A stretch of 64,000 bases of DNA from Drosophila pseudoobscura (taxonomy: Eukaryota > Arthropoda > Insecta > Diptera > Drosophilidae), in assembly GCF_009870125.1 (NCBI RefSeq), contig NC_046681.1, forward strand, positions 28,232,001 through 28,296,000, given 5' to 3'. The notes below the pieces were generated by a model, which was not told the origin of the DNA, did no database searches, and saw only the letters and a list, made by a program, of their open reading frames with translations. Each line of letters begins with the position of its first letter. Positions within the stretch are counted from its first letter, which is position 1. Positions 1 to 11,800 of this stretch are shown piece after piece. A program made the translations under genes and the position numbers.

Positions 1-508
1 GAAGTACCATTTAATTAGCTATTTTCCAGACTGACAAACACTCCTGCCGAGTATTAATTTTGTCTGGTTCTGAAATTACTTGGCCGCAAAACTAGGGCTT
101 TGTGTGGAGTGCAATGTATGGGAGTTGTAGTTGATTTCCCCATTGCACTCCGATAAATACATAATCTGTGAAACATTGCCAGGGGTGGGGGAAGGGGGGC
201 TGCATTAATTAATGCATTTGCCATCCGAGAGTGTGTGGGTTTTTGGCCAATAATCACTGCTGTTCATCTTTGGAGGGCAAAGACTCAATTCATCTACATT
301 TTGTCCATATTTAATGGTTTGTTGAGTTATATTTGTAGTACACATACATACACACATATTTGAATATTGATTTTGCTATATAGAAAGAGTACGACGCACG
401 ACGACTGCAGTACAGAACATTTTCAGCAACATCAGCTTTTACAAAGGCCTACAAACATCGGTTAAACATATAGAAATACGCAGTTGAGGTAATCGTTTCC
501 GTTTCCGC
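1..508. other. Arr1 3' UTR and downstream spacer
   Basis: No convincing coding frame on either strand. The part next to 508 should be the 3' UTR of Arr1, which is read on the minus strand. The only poly(A)-signal-like hexamer I see on that strand is ATTAAA (plus-strand tttaat at 310-315), about 195 bases past the stop codon; this is a weak assignment. The remainder is AT-rich spacer. Confidence 0.5.
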
Positions 509-2035
509 TTAGGCCTCCACAGAGCCCTCGGCTTCCAGGGCCTTTCGGTTGGGCTGCAAACAGAGCACAATTTAATATATTTTACTTATGTTTCCGTTAA
601 AGATATCCCCCACCTTTGGGTGCATCAGAATGAAGGGCAGCTCAGCGCAGAGCTCGCCGCCGAGGGCTCCCAGGAAGAGCTTGACCTTCACGGCATACGA
701 GACGATGATGCCAAAGGCATCCCTGGCATCCTGACTGGCAATCCTGCAGGGACGATTGGGATATATAGATTTAGGCGATGGCGATGCGATCCCCCTACTC
801 ACAGTGTGGTCGATGCCAGGGCTGTGTCCTTGCGCTTGACATCCCCCTCCACGGCGATGCCCGCCCGATCACAGTTGGCCACCAGAGTGGGCACCAGGTA
901 CATGACCTTCTGGAGGCTGGAGCCCGGGTTCAGGGGGCAGCCCTCGCTCGTCTCCATGAAGGCAATCGTGTTGCGGAACTGGCCGTTCTGGAAGAGCACC
1001 ACGTCGACGCCCTGCTGGACCATGGCCTTGACCTTCTTGACCACCTTGTTGGAGTTGTTGCGCACACAGATGTTGACCGAGATCTTCTCGCCGTGGTGGT
1101 ACAGCTGCTTGTCGAGGGTCACCTCCAGCTCCAGTTCGCCGGGCGACAGCAGGAAGTCCTTGCGGACGACGGTGCAGGGCTGGATGCCCTGCTTGGTGGG
1201 GGCGTACTGCACCTTGCGGATGCCCAGGTTGATGGTGCTGCGGCGGTGCGACCTGTCGCAGTCGCTGTCGCCGGTGAAGATCTTCACGAAGTACTGGACG
1301 CCGCAGGGCTGGCTCTCGTCGCTGGCCTTCTGCTGCAGCACCACCGAGGCCGGGGAGCTGGGCGGCATCTGCATCACGAAGGGGTAGGCGTTGGAGCCGA
1401 GCTTCTTCAGCAGCCGCTCCTGCATCTTGGTCAGCTGGATGTCCTGCTTCTGCGGCGGGCACACCTGCTGCGAGACCAGCGTCAGCTCCTTCTGGAAGCG
1501 CAGGCCAATCATCTCGTCGTCCTCGCGTCCATACCGGAAATTGCACACCAGCTGCACAAAGATCTTGCGGTTCTGGCGCACGTACTCATCGTCCAGGACC
1601 ACGATGCCGTCTGCAAAGGGAAGCCTAATTAATTGGCCATTAGAGCACCGCGGCAGTCACGTATCCGTGCCGGATTCTATGCTCTTCTATGGTCACGTAA
1701 CTAATAAGCTGCTTTTGTTGGTAATGCAACCATCAGGGTATCTATCAGGGGTTGCATAAATTAGGGCTTAATTTAATTAGGTCTCGGGGGGGGCAAGAAT
1801 GATGCAAAAAGGTGGGGCAGGATCGTTTGAACTGCTTTGAGAGCCAACTGAAGTGATAATCCCATTCAGGCGGTGATGCCGTAACGACGGACGATGGTAC
1901 TCCGGATGTATTCACGGTCTACCTACCGATGGGCTCCACCTGCGTCACGGAGTCCACGAACTCGCGCCTGTTCATGTAGAGCGTGATCATGTTGTTGGGG
2001 GCACATTTCTTGAACACCTTGAAGTTGACCACCAT
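509..2035 (-). CDS. Arr1: Arrestin 1, visual arrestin
   Basis: Phototransduction protein of the fly retina; arrestins bind light-activated, phosphorylated rhodopsin and stop G-protein signalling in the rhabdomere. Four coding exons on the minus strand: 1927-2035, 803-1610, 614-743 and 509-553. All junctions are GT-AG and in phase, giving 1092 bases and 363 residues, about the known length of Drosophila Arr1. The start reads [10 protein letters not shown] and the end EAEGSVEA. Arrestin N and C domains run through the whole protein, including the segment [20 protein letters not shown]. The identification rests on recalled family sequence and near-identity along the length. The first ATG is preceded by about 95 bases of 5' UTR and a TATA/RCSI promoter. 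Intron 1 (1611-1926) is the longest. Several long plus-strand frames over 620-1632 are shadows of its GC-rich codons. Confidence 0.97.
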
Positions 2036-2154
2036 TCTGAAGCTGTTCTGCCGGACTCTATGCGGGGGAAATATATAGTTTCGCGCTCGTCGATTGTGAT
2101 ACGCCGCGTTGCGTCGCTCGCGTCGTTATTGGTGAGCGCCCGCCGGCTGTCCGG

Positions 2155-2162
2155 CCTTTATA
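2155..2162 (-). promoter_or_regulatory. Arr1 TATA box
   Basis: On the minus strand the sequence is TATAAAGG, about 120 bases upstream of the Arr1 ATG. Transcription would start about 30 bases downstream, near 2125-2130, leaving a 5' UTR of about 95 bases. A TATA box fits a strongly expressed photoreceptor gene. Confidence 0.7.
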
Positions 2163-2196
2163 CCCGGAGCCCTGCCGGTCCACTGCACCTGGCTGC

Positions 2197-2207
2197 AAAT
2201 TCAATTA
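2197..2207 (-). promoter_or_regulatory. RCSI-type photoreceptor promoter element
   Basis: On the minus strand this reads TAATTGAATTT, an exact fit to the rhodopsin core sequence I consensus TAATYNRATTN. It lies about 35 bases upstream of the TATA box, the arrangement known for rhodopsin and other phototransduction promoters. RCSI is a homeodomain-type site bound in photoreceptors by factors such as Pph13 or Pax6 proteins; which one acts here is inference. Confidence 0.75.
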
Positions 2208-5200
2208 GCCGGCGCTGGAAACGACCAAAATGCTGACGCTCTGCCCTGCTAGGGCTTCCCGGCCGCGTCTTTGATATTGACATTGCAACACGCGTGGAAA
2301 ATCGATGCCGAGGGGGGGCCGTACTACACGGCGTATTAGCAATGCCAGAAATACTCGTAGCAGCCCCAGCCACAGCTCAGGCGTTGTGTTTTGGTTTGTT
2401 GTTTCCCCTCCGTGTCCAGCGAATGACGCAGTTGCACAGAAATATTACCTGCCATTTCCCTAATTCAATTGAGGGTTTTTCGGGGGCAGGTGGAGCCGCT
2501 TTAAAGCCAGGAACTGTCTTTGGAAGACACTTCTGCGCATTCATTTATGCAAAAATATTCCAGACACAGCGCCCTGCCCCACTGGTTCGTGCAACGAAAT
2601 CGCATTAGCATTAAGCAGGCTGCTCAACAGAGTCAATGAACGTAATTATTATACTCCTGACATTCAAAATATGAACAAAGTTGTGTGAAATATATTGTTC
2701 TTTATTGTGCCCGGCCTGGGTCCTGGGTGCTGGGTCCTGGGCCCCAACTACTGCCGGCCGACAGTCGCCTTGGGCCCCACAAAACCGACAATGAGGCCCT
2801 TAATAATAGCAAAACTTTTGCACTCTCGACGTGTGAGTGGGGCCCTGGCCATGGGGCTGGGATGTCCCTCATTTAAATACATTACAAGTGAACTTTCGAG
2901 AGGCGTTGATACGGGCAGGGCCCCCCCCCCCCACTGCCGGGCCATATGCTGGGAATTGAGTTATGTGCGAGCTGAGGGGGGGCTGAGGGGCAATTAAATT
3001 CAATCTCCTTAAAGGTCGCCCTTCGAGTGCAGAGTGCCGTGTGGCTGGGGCGGCACAAAGCTGCTTCCTCGCACAATCGACAACTCAATTGAGCAAAAGG
3101 CACCTAAGCCCTTCCATTCCTCATAATTCCTCAAACGATTCTTAAAGCAGGAGCTCCCAGTAGAGACAGAGGCAGAGGCCTGCCCAACCCAGCTACACCC
3201 CAGCTAATTTGGGAGATTCAATTGCCTGACCAAAGCGAGACAATAGCCTCGGCCAAATTGCATTGCACAATCAGCGGGATTGCCAGGGACGGGCACAGGA
3301 GGCATTGAAGCCACTGCAATTGTCGTTGGGCAAATTGACAGCCCACTGGAGCCACAGTCAAGGCATTACGGACCAGAGCTCACCTGGAAAGAAGGCAGGA
3401 AAGCCGCAAAGGCCAGAAATATCTCTCATCTCATCAGCCCGATCCTGATCAGCCGATCAATAGCACGGAAAATTGCAGCCATGAGCCAGAATGTTGTTGT
3501 CTTATGAAAAATAAAAGCGAAAGCAAACAAAATTGGCAACATTGCCGCACCCCCCACGCCCCACGCCCCGCCCCGACCCGGCGACAATCGACGTTGCCTG
3601 CTCGCAGTGGCTGCCATTTCCAGTTACCATTAGCCGAGGGAAGGACATGTCGCACCCTCGAACAAAAAATAGCAAGAAAAAGCCAGGCAGAGGAGTGCAA
3701 CGGTGGAGCGACTCGACGAGCAGGGTACCTGGTAGTGGAAGGCTCCTCTGGGGAGCAGGGAGGAGGAAGCTAGACTCCGCTGGGAAGCAGGGAGGAGGAT
3801 GCTAGGCTCCTCTGGGAGGCATGCAGGAGGATGATCTGGCAGAAGCCCTCGAAAAGAGTTGGAACCGCGAAAGTTTTGAAGACAGAAAGGAGCCCAATTG
3901 CTGATCCTGGCGGGAGTCCCATATACCCTTCCTCGCGTCGAATACCCGCTGCAAGAGCAAGGAAAAACTGCTCCTGTGCTGCATGAGCGAACTTGGCAGA
4001 GATGTCGTCGACGTCGCTGTCGCCATTGCCATCGCCATCGCCATCGCCATCGTCTGACGATGTGCAAACTGGCGGAGTGACAGCAAATGGCGCGGAAACT
4101 GTGTGTACGCCAGCGTCAACTAATCGTGGGTGAACAAATCTTTATATATACAACCATCCATCCATCCATCCATCCATCCATCTATCCATATGTATATCTG
4201 TGCCGCCGCACCTTCCAGCCCACATTCAAGGCTCTGCCATGACGTCTGTGGGGGTGCAGGGCCTTCGATTGCAGGTGGCTATGCGCTGGGCGTTGACTTC
4301 TAGCCGTCACTGTGGCTCTGCCAGTGGTGTGGTATGGAAGGCAATGATGCTTTGACTTCTGAATGAATGGCAAATCAATTAATGAAACCCGAGGGGAGGC
4401 AAAGCCCCATCGAGCGTATAAAATAGCCCGCAATATTTTGCAAATAAATACTAAAATATGTGTAGTTTAAAGGCCTGAGATCTAAGAATTCTAGCTTAAT
4501 GTTTTACCCATAGAAATGGCAGCAAAAAGCACTCTTAGCAGGTGAAAACTATGCCTCAAATATTCCCCTTTATTCCCCATAAATGAGCCAAGACCATGGC
4601 CGTCTAGCCTGCAGTAAAAGCCATATTTTGCCGACAAAAGCCAGACCCAGGAGTGTATCCTTTATTGTTTTTCCCCGCTCCATATTTCACATAAACTGTC
4701 TTCATAAGACGATCCATGCTCGGAAGAACTATGTGCAACGGAATACCAGCAGCGCCGTGCCCCTTTTGGCGGCATGCACGTGTTGCAAGCCCGGTTTTGT
4801 CGTTGTCCGAACCGAAAAACCGAAAAACCTGAAACCGAAAGAGAGCGTTATTGCTGGCTAATTTCCCATGTGCATGCTTGCTTGTTAAATTGATGCATAG
4901 ACCGGGGCAGGACGAGGTCCAGGACCAGGACGAGGCCCAGGACCAGACGAGGTCATGGGGAAAGTGGCAAGCCATGTTCGTTGGGCAGAGGGGGGCGGGG
5001 GAAAGCCCCCTAAGAGCGGTGCAGCGGCAGCATAACTGAAAATATTGTGAAAATAGTAGAGCCGGCCGCCGTGCAACAATGGCCGCTGCCCCGCCCCTCC
5101 CCGCCGCTGCCCCGCCCTCCGTTGCAGGTATTTGCGGTGGGGTTTTTGACACAAATTTTGCCGATGACATGTTCAATACACAAAGCTGCGTGCTTAAGTT

Positions 5201-8040
5201 CGCTCATCCGTATTGTTGTGCTCGTGGCAGAGCACCAGAGTACCAGAGTGGCTGCCACATGCAACCGGAGTGCTCTCCCTCTGTATTTGTCCTCCCCGGC
5301 CAGCACGTGTTTAGGGCTGCCACAGCCCAGTCGCTTGTGTGCTCTGCCGACGAGGCTTCAACTTCATTTATCACATTCGAAGGAGAGAAAAATCCACGCC
5401 CAGAGAGAACGGGGACTGGATCTGGCCTTTAAAGCACTTGCTTTTTAAATTTGCATTTTCCTGTCAGCGGGTGACACATAAATTTGACAATGTACCCGTC
5501 CCTGCCCCTCCTTCCGCTCCTAGGCCGCATTATCCCATTTAGACTCTTAATGGAGTCACACACGTGTGGAGCCTTGTCTCGTCATAAATCTCAGCGGGAA
5601 AGCGTCTTCCTGCTTGGTTCTAGGGGGGTTGGAGGGGGGCACACCCCTGGCTGATTTGATATATCCACCTCATATAGGATATTTATGCCTTTCACTTACC
5701 GGAGACCCGGAGACCCGAAGACGCCAACGTTATGCCTGCCACAGCGATTGTGGCAAATGCCCAAAGTTCGCCTCCAAATTAGCCAATGCTCAAGGAGTGG
5801 CCGTTGTGGCGTTTAAATTATTGAAACTTTTCCGCCGCAGAAGTCCATGCATTTGGAAAACTTTGCAAAAACACACCCAGGGGACCGTTTTGGCGGGTCG
5901 GCGGCGAGATATATGGCCGGCAATTGGGCGAAAACATCCTGTGGATGCCATCTACATTTCGATGGCCAATACACTGAAGTTCTGAGCTGTTGCCGAGGCA
6001 GATTCCTACCCGGTAATCATTCCTGGAGTCTGCTTAAACATTGTCGGATCCGACAGCCCAAAAAGGAGCTTTAATTGGCCAAACTGCAGATCTGGCCCCT
6101 CTCTCGGGCAGCTGGAATTTTTTGTTGATTTCCGTTTTGCATTTTCCGGCAAAACCACAAAAAAAGAAGACTTTTTCGATTTCGGAATTTGTTTTTCTAT
6201 GGCCCAGAGTGTCGGTTGGCAGCCTCTGCCTCTGCCGTGCCTCTGCCGTAATAAAAATCGTGTCCCGACATATCTCAGCAGGCCTGTCACACGTGTCGAA
6301 GCAGTGCAGGATTCGTCCCCCCCCCCCTGTCAGTCCCCCCGCCACTCCCCCGTGGCCTATTCAAATTGTTCATTTGCTTTTGCTTTGGCAACTCTTTTCT
6401 CGGGTCTTTTTTTGTGCTGCTGTCAGAGCCATCGGAGGTTAAGGCCTAATGGTTTTTTGTGCCACATTTACAAATGCTTTGAAAAGCAATTAGTGCCGAC
6501 AAATGCGTGCCTTGACATTGGCCCGGCCGAAGACATTGCCTGTCAGGGGCTGCCAACGATTTGTCATGCGGCGAGAAGGCTTCAAGCAATGAAGGGGAAT
6601 GCCCGAAGGAGGGGAGAAAGGAAGTAATTCATGGCTTCATATTGGGGGCTTCATATTCCTGCCTCAATCCTTCCTTGTTCTTTATAGCCCAGCGAGAGAA
6701 AAGCCCTCTACCTGGTTAGCCGCTGTCAAAAGTGCATTTAATTCAATTTCCCAGTAAAGCGGCAGCCCCGCTAAAAGGCTGGGCGCCTGCTGCTGCTGTG
6801 CACCAAAGTTGAGTAGCTGCCTGATTAAATTTACACACTGAACCGCAACTGTTGCATCCACACAGGGCGCACACACACAGGGCCGCATCCAGCAGATCAG
6901 AGCAAAAGCCAATAAAAAGGCAGGCAGCTTGAACGAATTTTATATCCCCGACAGCAGGACACCAGCAGGAACAAAGCCGAGGAGCTGCTGCTTTGGCTGT
7001 GCCTTTAACTAGGAAATCAATCGAAGGCTGCCAGATGGGAGCCCCCATCGATGGCTGGCAAGTGGGAGGGCTGTAAAGATTTTTATAACAAAAACTGCAC
7101 GGACAGACGCTGCGTATGAGCAATTTGATCTCGGGGCAGCTGCCTCGAGTGGCCCTGAGTGCCCCGAGTGGCTGCCCCGAATTAAAAGAGGATGCACCGA
7201 AGGGAATGTAGTCGAAAATTGGAATTGGATGGCAGGCAATTGGGTATTTCTCTATATTTCTATAACTCTTCCGCACGAATGGCACACTTCAAATGTTAAT
7301 CAGTGCCGGACGGGACGCCACTCGGCCCTCGGCCCTCTGCCACTCGGCCACTCGGCATGTGTCAAGTGTAGCAATATTGATGTGCAATCTCAAGAGCTGC
7401 AACCGCATTGCTCAATTTGCATGCACTAGAGCTCCTCCTGCTGCTCCTCCTGCTGTGCAGAGCCTTTGCAGGGCTCATGCATAAATTCAAATGGGAGTCG
7501 GCAGGGCTCTGGCTCCGTCTCTGGCTGGACATTCAGTCTATAAGATTCATGATTCGGCAAACAAATGGCTGGCAATTTTTCACAGCGATCGAAGCTTGCT
7601 TTGCATAATTGAGGCGGGGCCCGGCCCGGACGGAGAGGGAGAGAGAGTCCATCATTTATTATAACGCACTTTGATGAGAGCTTCTGGAAGCCACAAAACG
7701 CTGAAATTATTCTTTAGTCGGTGCTAAATCAATGCGAGTCGATGTGGCATGTGGCATGTGGCATGCAATCAGCAACAATAGCAATCCGAGTGCCGAGTAA
7801 CCCAGCCACAACGGAAGCGGAAGCAATTTTCATTTGCGTCGAGTTCGGTTTCAGCTCTGGTGTCGTCCTTGCGGTCGCTTAGGGTCCCGGACCCGGCACA
7901 TCCTCAGCGACACACAGTGTTGCCACACAACACAAGATACGTGGGGCACGAAGCGCGCCAGGAAATGCACTGCGGTCTGCCAGGGTTGGCATTCCCTTTC
8001 GGGGTTTTTTCTTCGAGTGTAGAAAAACGATTTGGCGCTT
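2208..8040. other. Spacer between the Arr1 promoter and the LRR gene 3' end
   Basis: No reading frame here has coding character. I see AT-rich stretches, short simple repeats (CCAT array at 4154; GCCATC triplets at 4020-4055; GTGGCAT units at 7743-7765) and C/G runs such as 2926-2935. Isolated donor-like sequences (minus strand near 3389 and 5694) have no convincing exon attached. Eye or neural enhancers could lie here but none can be named from the sequence. Confidence 0.6.
4154..4189. repeat. (CCAT)n microsatellite
   Basis: About nine tandem CCAT tetramers with one change near the right end, in the spacer downstream of the LRR gene. Confidence 0.9.
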
Positions 8041-8044
8041 GGGT

Positions 8045-8872
8045 TTCATAAACAGTCACACTTTATTACGGATTCGGATAGATACAGTTTCCGGACTTGG
8101 GATTACTTATATCGAAAAATGCCAAGTTCTTGGGTCTGCTTAAAGGGGGAAATATTTCTTAGGGGGGGAGGGGGGCCTGTACTTAGACACTATCTTTTAT
8201 ATATATATGTAGTATATGTATGTAAGTGTGTGTCTAATCCACTAACTACGTGCTATTTTATTTTTTAGTTTTTTATTTTTATTTTATTTTGTTACTTTTT
8301 ACTTTTAAATTCTCAAACAGCGGCTGCTCAATTTTGAATCGCATTGGCCAAATATACAAAGTGTCCTTTCTCCTTTCTTTACTTTTTCTGGGGTTCCATC
8401 TTGCTTAATATTTATTTACACAATTTACGGGGGTTTTTATCACATTTGAAATGTGTGAAATTAATTTTTAACCGGGGTTTCCTCTGGGTCTCTCTTACAT
8501 TTCTACCAATTTTATATACACACGAGCATATAAAAAGTGTTTCGTTTTTAAAATTAAATTACAAGTATCTTAGTGAAACTCCCGTTAGGGTTTTTAATTG
8601 TGAAAATGGCAGTGTGATCGCAGGGGGGGCGGGGGTGGCTTGGGGGCTGACCGAATGATTAATGCACTTAACAGCGAACTCAAATCCTAATTACCGCACT
8701 TCGATTTGACCCCGGAAACAGAGCCTCCGCACTGCCATTAATTATACGCCCCTCGGGCCTCCGCTGGGGGTGCGGCTTACGTCGGTGTCGTGCTTACTGT
8801 TTGCTTGGCAAACCTGCCCGCGGATGAGGCCACTGATGCCACTGATGCTGCGGTCGAGACGGAGCCCCTGGG
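8045..8872 (-). other. 3' UTR of the LRR gene with poly(A) signal
   Basis: AT-rich stretch directly after the LRR stop codon. A canonical AATAAA on the minus strand (plus tttatt, 8062-8067) lies about 810 bases past the stop; further T-rich AATAAA-like tracts occur at 8255-8300. Two donor-like sequences (GTAAGC near 8778 and 8795, minus strand) fall just after the stop, so alternative splicing of the tail is possible but not shown. Confidence 0.5.
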
Positions 8873-11800
8873 TCAGTTAACGCTGACCAGCGGCTCCACA
8901 GTGCTGCTGAAATGGACCAGCTGCTGCTGCACCTCGCGCAGGCTGGCCAGGCTCCCCTCCATCGGGTGGTGGTGCTGCGGCGGCGGCGGAGGCAGGACCA
9001 CAACCACAGCCTCGGCTGGCGGGGGCATCGGCATCGGCATGGGGGAGGGGGCGCCCGGCGGAATGACTGTCGCTGCAGCTGCCACGGCGGCCATGGTGGT
9101 GGCTGAGCCCGGCGAGTGGGAGACGCTGTACATGAGGCTGCCCATGCTGGGGTGCTGCTGGTACACGACTGGCGGAGCCGGAGCCGGGGCCGGGGGCAGC
9201 ATCAGTTCGTCGATGGTGCAGACGCGATCGTCGATGGGGAAGGTGAAGCTGATTTCCTTTCCCTTGTCTTCGCCGGTGCTCGGGGCGGGGGCGGGGGCCG
9301 GGGCATGGGCTGGCGTGCTGCCATTGCCAGGACTCGGACTGGGACTCGCTCCATGCCCGTTGGCCTTTGCTAATGGTCCAGATACGGTTCCTCCTGCTGC
9401 TGCTGTTCCTGTGGCCGGGGATGTGGCCAGGGTCAGTGTGGTTGTTGTTGTGGGCGAGCTGCCACTCCCATTGCCCAGCGCTGTAATTGTGGTCGCCTCC
9501 AAATTCTTTTCCAGGCACTTGCTCTCGCCTGCGGAGTATACAAAAGGGAAAAGGAAAAAGGAAAATGGGGGAAAAGCAAATGAGTATCAGCGATGGCAGT
9601 AGAAGAAGCCTCAAGGCCCCTGCAGTGCATGCCCCCCTTCCCACCCTGTGGCAGTCACTGTTTAATTCACAGTTCACTCGCATTCTACAGATCCCAGAGA
9701 AATATCTCAATTGCCAATTGACTGCCCGAAGAAAGAGTTTCCATCTGAAAAAACCCCACCGAAGGCAGGCCCCCTTCAACTCCATTTCCCCCTCTAAAGA
9801 CTCCTCTCTATCCCTTGTTTACTTGGCTTTCGGGGGAGTATCTTTCGGCCGTGGTTTCCATGGGAAAAAGTCACAGTTTCGGCCACTTTTTGCCCAGCTC
9901 TAGGACCAACAACAAACAGCCCCTCGGGTGGGGACCAGGGGGGGTTTTTTTCTCCTTCTGTCAGCTGAAAAAGCCCCCTCCCCCTGCCCCTGCCCCACCC
10001 TCTTGGCCAGACTTCGTTTATCGTGGGAATCGAATTTTTGTGTGCGGCAAAAAGTTTCCGTGCGGCGAGGCGACAGCCTCTAAGGCCATTTTATTGTTTG
10101 TGCAGAAATGCTACAATTGCGTAAATTCGGGGAAGTTTTTGTTTCTCTGTGTGTTTGCCCCAGGAGTACGCTCCGCCGAATGGGGCAGGGCCCGTGGGCC
10201 AGTTTCAGGTGAGACTCCCCCACCGGAGGGGGCCCTGGCTGGTCAGTGTGAAATTTATTTATTCCTCAATTAGGGGGACGAGTCCGAGCCTCTAAGGAGC
10301 CCCGTATAATGAAGCACGTTCTGGTAATTAATTAAGTGCGGCGACTTGTTCCTTTTTTAATTTTGGGGCAATCATTCGGTGTGCGAATGCAGGGCCCATA
10401 AATAGCCGGAGCCTGAAGCCTGAAGCCTGGCAAATTGCCCGTTACTCTCGCCTCCGGCTTCGGTTGTAATTAAATTGGAAGCTGCTAATCTCAGTCGGCG
10501 GCGCTGTTTGTGTCTACTTACTGCCATTCAGGTGATCCTCCCTGGTGTAGTAGCGGGCCCGGTTCTTGGAGAAGCAGGCCACCAGCGACAGGATAATGAC
10601 GGCAATTAGCACAAAGATGATGCCGCCCAGAATGGCCAGAGTATTGAGGCCACCTAGAGAGAGAGGGAGAGTTGGAGAGAGCACACACAAAACGATGGAG
10701 ATTAAGGCACGTATTTTAATTTTAAGTGTCCTTGCCACCGGACCCCTCCGCCCCCCCCCCCCAACGCCCGTCTATGGCTTACCGTGCTCAAGAAAATTAT
10801 ACGAGGTGCTGGCCGCATTCTGCTCCTCGTCGCTGATGTAATCCAGGCACGTGTGCAGCCCGCCAATGTCCAGGTTATTTATTTCGGCGCCTCGCAAACT
10901 TTTGGGCAGGAAGCAAATTGGATATGTGTCCCATTTCCACTGCAGCTGCAAGGGGAGAGGAGAGAGCAGACAGGGGGGAAAAGCGAGTCAGCTTTGGGGT
11001 TCATTTCTGTGCCCTCAAGACCCCTGGAGCCCTCGGTGGAGAGCGCATCGCGCCCTTTGGGGGCATCATCAATCAGCAAAGGCTTTGAAAACTAATTGAA
11101 ATTTCCAGTGCCCGACTCTTGATGCCCGATGCCCGATCCATGATTATTTTATTCACTTACTTGCCGCACGACATTTATTAATTTCCCCATGTGGCACTCG
11201 TCGCAGATCAGGGGATTGTTGTCGAGCCGCACGTTGCGGATGCCTTGGATCCGCAGGGCCGTGTCCTCGTTGATGCCGTATAATTGATTTCGGGATAAAT
11301 CCAAAAACTGCCGAAGAAATGCCCACAAAAGTTCAATTAAAAGTGCATTAAAAGACAGAGAGGGGGATGGTGGGGGAGGGGTAGGGACAAGTACAGTTTC
11401 ATTTTGATGGCAAAAGTCTGCCTGCTGCTGAAATGACAATTAGCTAAGGACAGACGTACCCACAGGAGTCCCAGGAATTGGCCAAAAACAATTTGGGTAT
11501 TTTTGTAAGGGGCGGAGGGGGTCGGGGGGAGGGGGCTGCTGGAGTGAAGTGTATACACAATTAAATTCAATTAAAATGAAAGGCTTAATGGCTATAAAAT
11601 GATTGTTGTTGCAGGACCATAAATTTGCCACCAGAGAGAGAGAGAGAGAGAGAGGGAGTCCGCTCCGAGAAGTGGTGGAGCACGGGAGCGGGGGGCGCCC
11701 GAGTGACGTGCGGCACGTACAGGGGACAGCGGAGGGACTTGCAACGAAATAAAGCCACGGGTTTGGCTTGTTGTCACAAATATATAAACAGAAATGGCTA

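Noticed and set aside
620..1632. Two long plus-strand frames (255 and 284 codons) over Arr1
   Set aside because: They lie opposite the Arr1 coding exons and arise from GC-rich third positions; Arr1 is unambiguous.
5694..5740. Minus-strand exon-like segment with a GTAAGT donor and a GGCAG acceptor
   Set aside because: The acceptor lacks a pyrimidine tract and no gene is known to connect here.
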